64,000 nt of DNA from Mesorhizobium qingshengii (GCF_900103325.1 NZ_FMXM01000012.1:62001-126000), one strand, 5' to 3'; counted from the first letter of the stretch, positions 8,567-16,114 are shown. Numbers and translations: made by a program. Notes: generated by a model from the letters alone, not told the origin.

Positions 8567-9697
8567 TCACTGACTGCCCGGCCGTTCAAAGATGCGGCGG
8601 CTGATGTCGGCCGATGCCGCCCAGCCGGCCTCGGCCAGATAGCGGACCGGCGCACGGCCGCACAATTCCCATAGCACCGTTCGCCGCTGCGGCCACCGCA
8701 GGGACGACAGCCACGGCGCGATGACCATGTTGAGCAGGTCCTCGTTGCCGATGCGTGACAGGATTCTCTTGGCCCGCTCCGACAGAAGCGTGCCGGCGCC
8801 GCCGAGCAGTACATCGGCGGCGCGCAGGCCAAGCAGCAGCGTGTCGTCCAGCCCCTGCCGGACCGCGGCGTCAAGCACAAGCTGCTGATCCGCCTCGTCG
8901 AGCCGGCTGGCGCTGGCGCGTACGTCGCAGACATAACCCGCGCAGGGTTCCCGATTGAACAGCGCCTTGGCGACGCTGATGCAGGACAGAAACAAAGTGT
9001 CGGCAGCCGAAGTGAACGGCACCGTCGCACCAGCGATCTCGAGCTGTCGCTTGCGCCGCAGAAACCCGTCCGCATCGCGCGGGCTCGGCGAGCCGGGCTG
9101 CTGGAGGCGATAATGAAGATCGACCGTGGACGGCCTCGGCCCGTCGCCGCGCGTCATATGCTGTTCGCCAAGGAAGCGAACCCACCAGACGGAGCGCGAC
9201 TTGCCTGCGACCTCGTAGCCGATCGAGCGGAGCGCATCACGCGCCGGGAAAAACCCGGCCGGCGAAACCAGAATATCGACGTCGCCGGAAGGCTTCATGA
9301 AATGGTCGTCATAGAGCAGCTGCTGCTGGAACGGGCCCTTGAGGAAGACGAAATCGATCTGCCTGCCGCTGAGCACGTCATGGATCGCCATCGAATCCAT
9401 GATGCAGGACGCGTTCATCGAAACCGTCCTCCTGCGGTAGGTGTCCAACCAGTGAAAAAGCTCTGCCGGCCTTTCACCCGCCGGCGCGCGCGACAGCGCC
9501 TTGAGGACAAAGGTCGCGACCTTGTTCAACCTGGCAATGTCGGCAACATTGGCGACGGTCAGGCCAGGCATCGACATGTCGCCGGCACTGGCTCCCGCCC
9601 CCGCGAAATACAAGCGCAGGCAAGCCTGTACATAGGCAATCTCGTCGGCACAGTCGGCGGCACGCAATCGTTCGTATGAACCGTCCGGCAAGGCCAT
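8567..9697 (-). CDS. Nucleotidyltransferase family protein (PF14907-like), lasso-associated
   Basis: 376 residues. The diagnostic stretch is FVFLKGPFQQQLLYD followed by GDVDILV, with Asp139 and Asp141 as the expected metal ligands of the nucleotidyltransferase fold. In the family this reads LKG...R..DiDlLV. Such proteins recur in lasso-peptide clusters that also carry an HprK-type kinase (paeninodin- and pseudomycoidin-like clusters), where they are thought to take part in decorating the peptide. Here the gene faces away from the precursor across a 531-bp shared promoter region. The start ATG at 9697 has GAGGAG upstream. Role in this cluster is inferred from context. Confidence 0.8.
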   Translation of the reverse strand: MALPDGSYERLRAADCADEIAYVQACLRLYFAGAGASAGDMSMPGLTVANVADIARLNKVATFVLKALSRAPAGERPAELFHWLDTYRRRTVSMNASCIMDSMAIHDVLSGRQIDFVFLKGPFQQQLLYDDHFMKPSGDVDILVSPAGFFPARDALRSIGYEVAGKSRSVWWVRFLGEQHMTRGDGPRPSTVDLHYRLQQPGSPSPRDADGFLRRKRQLEIAGATVPFTSAADTLFLSCISVAKALFNREPCAGYVCDVRASASRLDEADQQLVLDAAVRQGLDDTLLLGLRAADVLLGGAGTLLSERAKRILSRIGNEDLLNMVIAPWLSSLRWPQRRTVLWELCGRAPVRYLAEAGWAASADISRRIFERPGSQ

Positions 9698-9792
9698 TTA
9701 GCGCACTGTCTCCTCAAGAAGTGATTTGCTCGCCGCCTATGCTGCAAGTGCGAAGCAAGCATCACCAAAAACCTCGATGCCGTAAAGCCTTT

Positions 9793-9831
9793 CCTTTTGC
9801 AGTGCGGAATTCTGCCCTTTTGCAGCGCGGA
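9793..9831. repeat. Two direct repeats CCTTTTGCAGYGCGGA, possible regulator sites
   Basis: Copies at 9793-9808 (T variant) and 9816-9831 (C variant), start-to-start distance 23 bp, differ at one of 16 positions. They lie about 95 bp before the nucleotidyltransferase start and 400 bp before the precursor gene. Spacing near two helical turns would suit a dimeric regulator. No known binding protein can be named. Confidence 0.4.
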
Positions 9832-10145
9832 GTTTCACAACCTTAGCGTTTGTCTCATGATCCGAGAGGCAGCGAAAATTGCGGTTGAGATATCACCCTT
9901 GCCAAGGCATTTCAGTGGGCCTTTGCCAAATGAAACTCCTTTTTTAGCAGTGCCTAAATAGAAGGCGCTCGGGCAAATATTTTATGCAAGCAAAATCAAA
10001 TGCTTAAAGAATCGCCATCGACATAGCGCCGACGCACAAGGATTCATCTTGAAAGATGTCAGGTTTTAGGCATCTCTTACATACATCGCGACGCCCGCAA
10101 CCCATAATTGATTAACGCCTGGTAAATCAGACTTGACTCATAAAT

Positions 10146-10158
10146 GCTGCCATGCAGC
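10146..10158. promoter_or_regulatory. CTGC-N3-GCAG inverted repeat before the lasso precursor
   Basis: GCTGC-CAT-GCAGC lies 71-83 nt upstream of the precursor start, close to the candidate promoter. It shares the TGC-N3-GCA core with the repeat before exoY. TGC/GCA-type sites are known for PhaR/AniA-like regulators in alphaproteobacteria, but that link is inference. Confidence 0.35.
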
Positions 10159-10228
10159 TATTGCGCCGCAGCATGAGAAATGCTGACGGCACTCGACAGG
10201 CCGTTTCCAGTCTTTATTGGAGAGTAAA

Positions 10229-10381
10229 ATGGAACAGAATGTTGAAAAGCATGAATACGAAACGCCAAGCCTGACGGTACACGGTTCGATTGAAACCATC
10301 ACCCAGGGCGGCGGCGGCAGCACGGCGATCGATGCATCGTTTCCCGCGCATACGCCGATCGGCGACCTGACGTTCTCCTGA
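10229..10381 (+). CDS. Lasso peptide precursor
   Basis: A 50-codon gene, too short to be noticed by length. Ribosome binding site GGAGAG is 5 nt before the ATG. Residues 10-25 fit the lasso leader rule YxxPxLxxxGxxxxxT exactly: Tyr10, Pro13, Leu15, Gly19, Thr25. Thr25 is the penultimate leader residue, so cleavage after Gln26 gives a 24-residue core that starts GGGGSTAID and ends LTFS. Gly1 and Asp9 of the core would form a nine-residue macrolactam ring. The C-terminal Ser is the residue phosphorylated in paeninodin, and an HprK-type kinase is encoded in this operon. The five following genes supply recognition, cleavage, cyclisation, kinase and export. Confidence 0.93.
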   Translation: MEQNVEKHEYETPSLTVHGSIETITQGGGGSTAIDASFPAHTPIGDLTFS

Positions 10382-10396
10382 GCCTATCACAAACTT

Positions 10397-10423
10397 CCAG
10401 AGTGACGACGTTGGGACTCTGGA
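10397..10423 (+). terminator. First hairpin after the lasso precursor
   Basis: CCAGAGT (10397-10403) pairs with ACTCTGG (10416-10422), extended by T10396-A10423, around a 12-nt loop. It begins 15 nt after the precursor stop codon. No T-run follows. It may protect the 3' end of a short precursor transcript rather than terminate. Confidence 0.45.
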
Positions 10424-10436
10424 CGCAAAAACAAGA

Positions 10437-10470
10437 GAGTCGGGGGGCTCAAAACCTCCGACTCCCCCTT
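10437..10470 (+). terminator. Second hairpin, probable attenuator between precursor and maturation genes
   Basis: GAGTCGG (10437-10443) pairs with CCGACTC (10458-10464); three further pairs (one G-U) extend the stem inward, leaving an 8-nt loop. CCCCTTTATT follows, a weak T-tract. Lasso clusters commonly have a partial terminator here so that precursor mRNA exceeds enzyme mRNA. Confidence 0.5.
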
Positions 10471-10514
10471 TATTGCCTGGAACTGTCGAAGCGTAGTGTA
10501 AGCGAGGTTTGGGG

Positions 10515-10829
10515 ATGAACTGGAACACATCCGACCACGATTTGGCAGACCACGATTTGGTGAGCGCGACCAAGGACGCCGTGGCTTGCGAGTTTGGCGA
10601 GGGCCTGGCGCTGCTCAACCTGAAATCCAACATCTATTACAGCCTGAATGGCGTCGGCGCCTTCATCTGGGACCTGATTCAGCAGCCGAAGTCGATCGGG
10701 GACATCCGCGGCGCCGTGCTTGCGCGCTACAATGTCGAGCCGGGGCGCTGCAAAGCCGACGTCGACGCATTGCTGAAGGGCCTGGCGGATAACGGGCTTG
10801 CGAGGGTGCACCATGAGGAACTTGTCTAA
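10515..10829 (+). CDS. PqqD-like lasso leader recognition protein (B1, RRE)
   Basis: 104 residues. The body (VACEFGEGLALLNLKSNIYYSLNGVGAFIWDLI, with this run split about residues 24-55) has the winged-helix PqqD pattern: three strands, a conserved LN/YYSLN segment and an aromatic IWDLI helix. Such RiPP recognition elements bind the precursor leader through its Tyr, Pro and Leu residues and present it to the B2 peptidase. ATG at 10515 rather than the TTG at 10509. Near the N-terminus a 15-nt unit is duplicated, giving DHDLADHDL. The stop codon lies inside the next gene, so B1 and B2 are translationally coupled. Confidence 0.92.
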   Translation: MNWNTSDHDLADHDLVSATKDAVACEFGEGLALLNLKSNIYYSLNGVGAFIWDLIQQPKSIGDIRGAVLARYNVEPGRCKADVDALLKGLADNGLARVHHEELV

Positions 10830-11325
10830 GCAGGTTCCGCAAAAGTGGTCCACGGTTTTGCGACAGGAACCTGCGACAGAAAAACGCCCGAAGCAGACGA
10901 AGCGCCCGCGAGGCATGCGTAGAGTTCTCTCCCTGAGCGGCTCGGAAATGATCTTCCTCGCCCGCTGCCTCTTGGTGGTCACTGCGGTTCGGCTGGGGCT
11001 GACGCTGCTGTCCTACAACCGTGTCCGCAGCCTGGTGACGCGGCTCGAGGCGCGTCAGTGCGCCAGCATGGGCGAACTGCGCCGGGTCGCATGGGGCGTT
11101 GCCGCCGCGGCCCGTTTCGTGCCGCGCGCCACTTGCCTGACCCAGGCGCTTTCAGGCCAATACATTCTCGCCCGCCAAGGCAATGCCTCGAAGATCCGCA
11201 TCGGCATCGAACGCGGCACCGGCGAGCACTTGAAAGCGCATGCCTGGCTGGTCAGCGACAACCATGTCGTCCTTGGCGGATCGATCGACGGTTTCGCCCA
11301 TCTCGTCGATCACGGCAGCCGATGA
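10813..11325 (+). CDS. Lasso leader peptidase (B2, transglutaminase-like)
   Basis: 170 residues. The C-terminal domain has the cysteine protease residues of the McjB C-terminal family: Cys108 in RATCLTQAL, His143 in KAHAWL, and an acidic partner probably Asp149. It cuts the leader from the precursor with help from B1. Typical B2 proteins start near what is here residue 36; the first 35 residues are basic, and residues 7-21 are encoded by a palindromic repeat (10831-10873), suggesting the extension was added by repeat insertion. The gene overlaps B1 by 17 nt and overlaps the cyclase by ATGA. Confidence 0.92.
   Translation: MRNLSKQVPQKWSTVLRQEPATEKRPKQTKRPRGMRRVLSLSGSEMIFLARCLLVVTAVRLGLTLLSYNRVRSLVTRLEARQCASMGELRRVAWGVAAAARFVPRATCLTQALSGQYILARQGNASKIRIGIERGTGEHLKAHAWLVSDNHVVLGGSIDGFAHLVDHGSR
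10831..10873. repeat. Palindromic repeat inside the start of the lasso B2 gene
   Basis: Outer arms CAGGTTCC (10831-10838) and GGAACCTG (10866-10873); inner arms GCAAAA and TTTTGC. The core AAAAGTGG...CGGTTTTG resembles the repeat after soxB (44842-44890), which reads AAAAGTGC...CGGTTTTG. It begins 2 nt after the B1 stop codon and is translated in frame in B2. Confidence 0.65.
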
Positions 11326-13286
11326 GCGGCGTGGCCGGAATCTTGCTGCGACAGGGACACGCGGCAGCGGTCCAAGGACACGCATCAGTGGTCCGGGGAC
11401 GCGCTCCAGCGGTCGCCGCAGCGGATATACAGCAGATGCTGGCGCGCATGCGCCATCGTGGCCCTGATGGAAGTTCGTGGTGGCTAGACACCGGCATCGC
11501 CCTTGGCCACTCTTGGCTCAACACGTCAGATGAAGCCGGCCCCGGTCCGCTGACCATGGCGGGCGGCAAGCTGGCCATCACCGCCGATTGCCGCCTGGAC
11601 AACCGTGACGAACTGCTGGCCAGGCTGGGCATCCGGGACAGGTCGGTCGCCGACGCGACTTTGCTGATGCGGGCCTATCTGCGCTGGGGCGAAGCCTGCC
11701 CCATGCAGTTGCAAGGCGATTTCGCTTTCGCCATCTGGGATGCCGAGCGACAGCTGCTATTTTGCGCGCGCGACCATTTCGGGGTCAAACCGTTCTACTA
11801 TCACGCGGCGGACCGGCATTTTGTCTTTGCCTCCGAGATCGGTCCGATCCTTGGCGTCGACGGGGTCGACACGCGCGTCAATGAACGCCAAATCTCGGGT
11901 TTCCTGGCCGGGCTGCCCGACGACCCGCAGTCAACGCCCTACAACGATATCTTCAGCTTGCCGGCCCGCCACAGCCTCACCGTCACCGCGCAACGGGTTA
12001 TGCTGCGCAGATACTGGCAGATCGAGCCGTCGTCACGACCGATGCGCTCGGATGCGGCCGAGGAATTCGCCGATCTGTTCTCGCAATCGGTCCGTAACCG
12101 CATGCGGGGAACCTCTTCGATCGGCGCAATGCTGAGCGGCGGCCTCGATTCCTCGTCGATCGCCTGTGTCGCCGGCATGCAGAATGCCGCCGCGCGCAAG
12201 CCAAAGCTGCCCACCTTCTCCCTGATTTTCGAGAAGGGCTCGTCGATGGACGAACGCCCGTTCATCGATGCAGTGCTTGATCAGCGCAACGTTGACGCGA
12301 CGCTGATTCCGGTCGGCAACTATGCGCCGTTCGCTGAATTCGAACGCGTGCTGGAGGAACAGGAAGGAACGTTCCTGGCGCCGGGCCTCACGCTCACCCG
12401 CGGCATCTACCGGACGGCGGGCGCCAATGGCATCAAGGTGCTGCTGGACGGCCATGGCGGCGACGAGGTCGTTTCGCAAGGTCATGGCCATCTGCATGAG
12501 CTTGCCAATGCCGGGCGGTGGATGGACCTGTGGCGTGAGATCCGCAGTGCCTCCAACACCTATGGCGACAGCACGCTCGGCATGTATTTCCAGTTCCTGA
12601 CCATCTACGGGCCGGCCTGGCGCATCGCGAAGCTGAGGCACATGGCGAACCGTGTCCTGAACAGGATCCGCAAGCCGGCCCAGGCGCCGCGCGGCGGAAG
12701 CTGGCGCGACCTGATCAATCCGGACCTAGCCAGGCGAACCGAGCTTGTCGACCGGTTTCACCGCGCCGGTTACATGCCGCCCGGCGTCAAGGCCAGCGAT
12801 GCCTTGAGCCATCGCTGGATCCTTTCAAACGGCTATGTGCCGCATGCTTTCGAGGTCCTCGACAAGGCCGCGGCCAATTTCGGTGTCGAGCCGCGCTATC
12901 CCTTCTGGGACAAGCCGCTGGTCGAGTTCTGCCTGGCGCTGCCGGGCGAAGAAAAGCTCAGCCACGGCTTTGGCCGCTATGTGCTGCGCCGTGCCATGGA
13001 GGGCATCCTGCCGGCGGCGGTCCAGTGGCGGCGCGACAAGATCGATTTCACCTCCAATCTCGTCAATGGCATGCTGCGCAACCACCGCGACCTGCTGGAA
13101 CAGCTGCTCGTTTCGGATTCCAGCCGCATAGCACCCTACGTCAATCTTCCGGAGGTCAGCGCAGCCTATGCGCGGCTGCAGCGCCAGCCTGACCAGGCAG
13201 CCCCCCTGGATGTCCAGTATGTCTGGCGCTCGGCTTCATTGTCGCTCTGGCTGCGGCAGGTCCAACTCTCCGGGAGCCCCGCATGA
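11322..13286 (+). CDS. Lasso peptide cyclase (asparagine synthetase-like, C protein)
   Basis: 654 residues from the ATG at 11322 (ATGA overlap with B2). The N-terminal glutamine-amidotransferase-like domain begins MSGVAGIL and has RHRGPDG, as in AsnB, but the catalytic Cys2 is replaced by Ser, so no ammonia can be produced. The synthetase domain carries the ATP-binding SGGLDSS loop at residues 272-278 and KVLLDGHGGDE. Lasso cyclases use this site to adenylate the ring acid (here Asp9) and couple it to the N-terminal glycine. Residues 12-32 are three 7-residue repeats (GHAAAVQ, GHASVVR, GRAPAVA) not usual for the family. Confidence 0.93.
   Translation: MSGVAGILLRQGHAAAVQGHASVVRGRAPAVAAADIQQMLARMRHRGPDGSSWWLDTGIALGHSWLNTSDEAGPGPLTMAGGKLAITADCRLDNRDELLARLGIRDRSVADATLLMRAYLRWGEACPMQLQGDFAFAIWDAERQLLFCARDHFGVKPFYYHAADRHFVFASEIGPILGVDGVDTRVNERQISGFLAGLPDDPQSTPYNDIFSLPARHSLTVTAQRVMLRRYWQIEPSSRPMRSDAAEEFADLFSQSVRNRMRGTSSIGAMLSGGLDSSSIACVAGMQNAAARKPKLPTFSLIFEKGSSMDERPFIDAVLDQRNVDATLIPVGNYAPFAEFERVLEEQEGTFLAPGLTLTRGIYRTAGANGIKVLLDGHGGDEVVSQGHGHLHELANAGRWMDLWREIRSASNTYGDSTLGMYFQFLTIYGPAWRIAKLRHMANRVLNRIRKPAQAPRGGSWRDLINPDLARRTELVDRFHRAGYMPPGVKASDALSHRWILSNGYVPHAFEVLDKAAANFGVEPRYPFWDKPLVEFCLALPGEEKLSHGFGRYVLRRAMEGILPAAVQWRRDKIDFTSNLVNGMLRNHRDLLEQLLVSDSSRIAPYVNLPEVSAAYARLQRQPDQAAPLDVQYVWRSASLSLWLRQVQLSGSPA
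11355..11417 (+). repeat. Three tandem 21-bp repeats within the lasso cyclase gene
   Basis: Units start at 11355, 11376 and 11397, each beginning GGACRCGC and containing CAGYGGTC. They are in frame and encode GHAAAVQ, GHASVVR and GRAPAVA between the first strand and the HRGPDG loop of the amidotransferase-like domain. Probably a recent in-frame expansion in a surface loop. Confidence 0.7.
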
Positions 13287-14260
13287 TGTCTCGCAACGAG
13301 CCGCTCGCCCGATACCTCGATCATCCCCTTGCGCAGGGCGGGGCCGCGCGAGAACGGCGCTTCTACCGGGCCTACGGCCTGACCATCACGTCCGAAGTGT
13401 TGCTGCCCGAGTTGGAGCCGACGGCGCCGGCGCCGGCGGATGTCGTGATCGCCGTCGGTGCGATCGACCTGCCGAAGCCCTCGCCCGAGGCCGCGACCGA
13501 CTTCCGCTTCGAGCCGGACCGGCAGTATCTGGCATGGGATGCCGTCGGCGCGTTCCTGATCACCGATGGTCGCCGCATCGACGTCGAGCCGGCGCCCGGC
13601 GTCGACGACGCGCTGATCGCGTTTCCGTTGCTGGGCCCGGTCCTGGCGCTGCTGCTGCACCGGCGCGGCCTGCTCGTCCTGCACGCCAGCGCCATTGCCG
13701 TGGCCGGCAGGAGCGCTATCTTCATTGGTGACAAGGGCGCCGGCAAATCGACGACGGCAAGCGCGATGATCCGTGCCGGACATGACTTGCTTACCGATGA
13801 CGTGGTGGCCCTGGACCTGACCAATCCGAACCAACCGATGGTCGTTCCGGGTTTCCCGCAGATCAAGCTGGCTGCCGATGCGGCGGCCGCGATCTCATTC
13901 AGGGACGCGGAAGTCCGGCCGCAAGCGCATCCGGCGATCGACAAGATGCAGCATCGCCTGAACGGCGCCTTTTCCGGCGACAGGGTGCCGGCAAGCAGGA
14001 TCTATATGCTGGAGCGCGGCGAAAAGGCCGATATCACGCCCTTGCCGGGCATCGCCGCCTTGCCGGCAATCATCAAATTCTCCTACGTGACGCGTTTCGG
14101 CCGCGCGGCCCTGCCCGGCGATTTCGCGGCGACGCATCTTCGGCAATGTTCAGGAATAGCGAACCATGTCGGCGTGTACCGCCTCGAGGTGCCGACGGGC
14201 CTGGAGCGGATCGATGAGGCCGTGACCCTGATCGAAAGAGATCTGGCGGGCGATGTCTAG
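13283..14260 (+). CDS. HprK-type lasso peptide kinase
   Basis: 325 residues. The P-loop GDKGAGKST (149-157) is preceded by the HAS motif at 134-136 and followed by LLTDDVVAL, whose aspartates match the HPr kinase catalytic acids. Classical alphaproteobacterial HPr kinases are about 150 residues, so this longer form with a 130-residue N-terminal domain fits the kinases of lasso clusters (ThcK/PadeK type) that phosphorylate the hydroxyl of the precursor's C-terminal Ser. The precursor here does end in Ser. The gene overlaps the cyclase by 4 nt and the exporter by 8 nt. Confidence 0.88.
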   Translation: MMSRNEPLARYLDHPLAQGGAARERRFYRAYGLTITSEVLLPELEPTAPAPADVVIAVGAIDLPKPSPEAATDFRFEPDRQYLAWDAVGAFLITDGRRIDVEPAPGVDDALIAFPLLGPVLALLLHRRGLLVLHASAIAVAGRSAIFIGDKGAGKSTTASAMIRAGHDLLTDDVVALDLTNPNQPMVVPGFPQIKLAADAAAAISFRDAEVRPQAHPAIDKMQHRLNGAFSGDRVPASRIYMLERGEKADITPLPGIAALPAIIKFSYVTRFGRAALPGDFAATHLRQCSGIANHVGVYRLEVPTGLERIDEAVTLIERDLAGDV

Positions 14261-16097
14261 GTCATCGGTCTTTAACCTGTCACTGTTTCGCGACGTCGCC
14301 GCATTCGGCGCCGTCATCGCCCAGATCGGTGGGCGGCGAACCTGGACGGCGCTGCTCTTCCTGATCCTGGGCAGCCTGACCGAAGGCATCTCCATCCTGC
14401 TGCTCGTGCCGCTGCTGCATCTGGTCGGGCGCGCCGACCAGGATTTCGCGGTCAGGCTGCCGAACAATGATTTCGTGCGCTGGCTGGTGCCGGACGGAAC
14501 GCTGCAACTGACGACGGTGCTTTGCGCGCTGGTCGGGCTTGTCGCCGTGCAGGCGGCCTTCAACCGCTTCAAGTCGGTCTACATGGCGAAACTGCTGTTC
14601 GATTTCATCAACCGCTTGCGCATGAACCTGTTCGAGAGCATCGGCAAGGCGCGCTGGGGCGTCTTCACGCGCATGCGCAGTTCCGATCTCGACCATGCCC
14701 TGACCGGCGACATCGACCGCGTCCAGGGCGCCGCCTTCTCGCTGTTGATGCTGGTGCAGATTGCCGTGCTTCTGGCCGGCTATCTCCTGGTTTCCGTGTT
14801 CATCTCGCCGGTCATGACGTTGTTTGCCGTCGTGATTGGCATCCTGATGTTCGTGGCGCTGCAGCCCTTTCGGGCGCGGGCCACCGCCTTTGGCCGGGTT
14901 CTGACGGCCAATCGGCAGGACCAGTACCGGACGGTCTCGGAATTCCTTGGCGGCATCAAGGTGGCCAAGAGCCTGAACGTCGAGGCGAGCTATTTCGCAC
15001 AGCTGCAATCGACCCTCGAAAGGATGAAGGCCGACAACGTCGACTATGTGCGCAACAGCACGATCGGCACCGCGCTGTTCCAGGTGGCGAGCGTCGTTGG
15101 CCTCAGCCTGTTTATCTATGTGGCGCTGGTCCGCTTCAACCTGTCGCTGGCCGAGATCGTCGTGCTGCTGCTGGTCTTCATGCGTATCGCGCCGCGCTTC
15201 ATGGACATGCAAACGCAGGCCCAGCAGGTCCTGATCAATCTGCCCGCCTATGCCGCGATGCGCAGCCTGCAGACGCGTTTCGACGCCGAGCGCGAGCCGG
15301 GCGACGCCGAAGCCGGCGAAGGCGACAAGCTGTCGCTGGCAACCGGGCTCAACATAAGGGACGTTTCCTTCGGATATGCCGACGACCCCAACAAGACGGT
15401 CGTCACTGGCATCACCTTCGGCCTGCCGGCGGGCAAGGTCACCGCCCTTATCGGCCCCTCCGGATCAGGCAAGAGCACGATCGCCGACATGCTGCTCGGG
15501 CTGCTCGAGCCGACCGCCGGCAAGATTCTCGTCGACGGCGTCGAGATCGATGCCGCCAATCGCCGTCGCTGGCGCGGTCAGGTGGCCTATGTGCCGCAGG
15601 ACGTGTTCCTTCTGCACGACACGATCGCGGCGAACCTGCGCCTTGCCGCGCCGCAGGCCAGCGACGAGGATTTGTGGACCGCGCTACGTTCCGCCCATGC
15701 CGGCGAATTCGTCGAGCGGCTGGACCTGCGGCTCGAGACGGTGGTCGGCGACCGGGGCGTGCGGCTTTCGGGTGGCGAGCGCCAGCGCATTGCGCTTGCG
15801 CGCGCGCTGCTGCGCAAGCCGTCCCTGCTCATCCTGGACGAGGCCACCAGTGCGCTTGACTGGCAGAACCAGTCGCTGATCGCCAAATCGATCGACGGAT
15901 TGCGCGGCACGATGACGATCCTGACCATTGCACACCGGCCGTCGATGATAGCGTTCGCCGACTGGGTGGTGGCAATGGAACATGGCCGTATCGTTGAAGT
16001 CGGGCAATATCAGCGGCTGAAGGCAAAGGCCGGAAGCCGATTGTCGAGGATGCTGTCGGGCGAGCAGTCCGAGAGGGAACCTGCCGACGTGGCTTGA
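14253..16097 (+). CDS. Lasso peptide ABC exporter (fused membrane and ATPase domains)
   Basis: 614 residues in type IV exporter layout. The first 330 residues hold about six membrane segments. The ATPase domain has Walker A GPSGSGKST near 401-409, the signature LSGGERQR at 505-512, and Walker B LLILDEATSALD near 530. McjD-like exporters pump the mature lasso peptide out and so give self-protection. It is the last gene of the operon, overlapping the kinase gene by 8 nt, and it converges on exoX with 17 nt between them. Confidence 0.92.
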   Translation: MSRSSVFNLSLFRDVAAFGAVIAQIGGRRTWTALLFLILGSLTEGISILLLVPLLHLVGRADQDFAVRLPNNDFVRWLVPDGTLQLTTVLCALVGLVAVQAAFNRFKSVYMAKLLFDFINRLRMNLFESIGKARWGVFTRMRSSDLDHALTGDIDRVQGAAFSLLMLVQIAVLLAGYLLVSVFISPVMTLFAVVIGILMFVALQPFRARATAFGRVLTANRQDQYRTVSEFLGGIKVAKSLNVEASYFAQLQSTLERMKADNVDYVRNSTIGTALFQVASVVGLSLFIYVALVRFNLSLAEIVVLLLVFMRIAPRFMDMQTQAQQVLINLPAYAAMRSLQTRFDAEREPGDAEAGEGDKLSLATGLNIRDVSFGYADDPNKTVVTGITFGLPAGKVTALIGPSGSGKSTIADMLLGLLEPTAGKILVDGVEIDAANRRRWRGQVAYVPQDVFLLHDTIAANLRLAAPQASDEDLWTALRSAHAGEFVERLDLRLETVVGDRGVRLSGGERQRIALARALLRKPSLLILDEATSALDWQNQSLIAKSIDGLRGTMTILTIAHRPSMIAFADWVVAMEHGRIVEVGQYQRLKAKAGSRLSRMLSGEQSEREPADVA

Positions 16098-16114
16098 GGC
16101 CGGATGCGGCCGAG

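Larger units (their letters stand above)
9698..10228. other. Divergent intergenic region of the lasso cluster
   Basis: 531 bp without a gene and clearly more AT-rich than its surroundings. It holds two direct copies of CCTTTTGCAGYGCGGA (9793-9808 and 9816-9831, 23 bp apart), a GCTGC-CAT-GCAGC inverted repeat at 10146-10158, and a TTGACT (10133-10138) followed 18 nt later by GCTATT, which could be a weak promoter for the precursor gene. These are candidates only. Promoters for both the lasso operon and the nucleotidyltransferase-GT2 pair must lie here. Confidence 0.5.

Noticed and set aside
7471..9075. 534-residue version of the GT2 protein
   Set aside because: The extra 194 residues are out of frame with, and overlap, the nucleotidyltransferase gene; the ATG at 8493 has a good ribosome binding site and starts right at the GT2 domain.
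11355..11417. CRISPR-like repeat
   Set aside because: Three adjacent 21-bp in-frame units without spacers inside a coding region; no cas genes anywhere in the window.
11322..13286. Reading the cyclase as an ordinary glutamine-dependent asparagine synthetase
   Set aside because: Cys2 is replaced by Ser, and the gene sits between lasso B2 and kinase genes with overlapping ends behind a precursor.
13283..14260. Reading the HprK-type protein as the PTS HPr kinase
   Set aside because: Alphaproteobacterial HPr kinases of the PTS-Ntr system are about half this length and lie near two-component and PTS genes; here it is inside the lasso operon.
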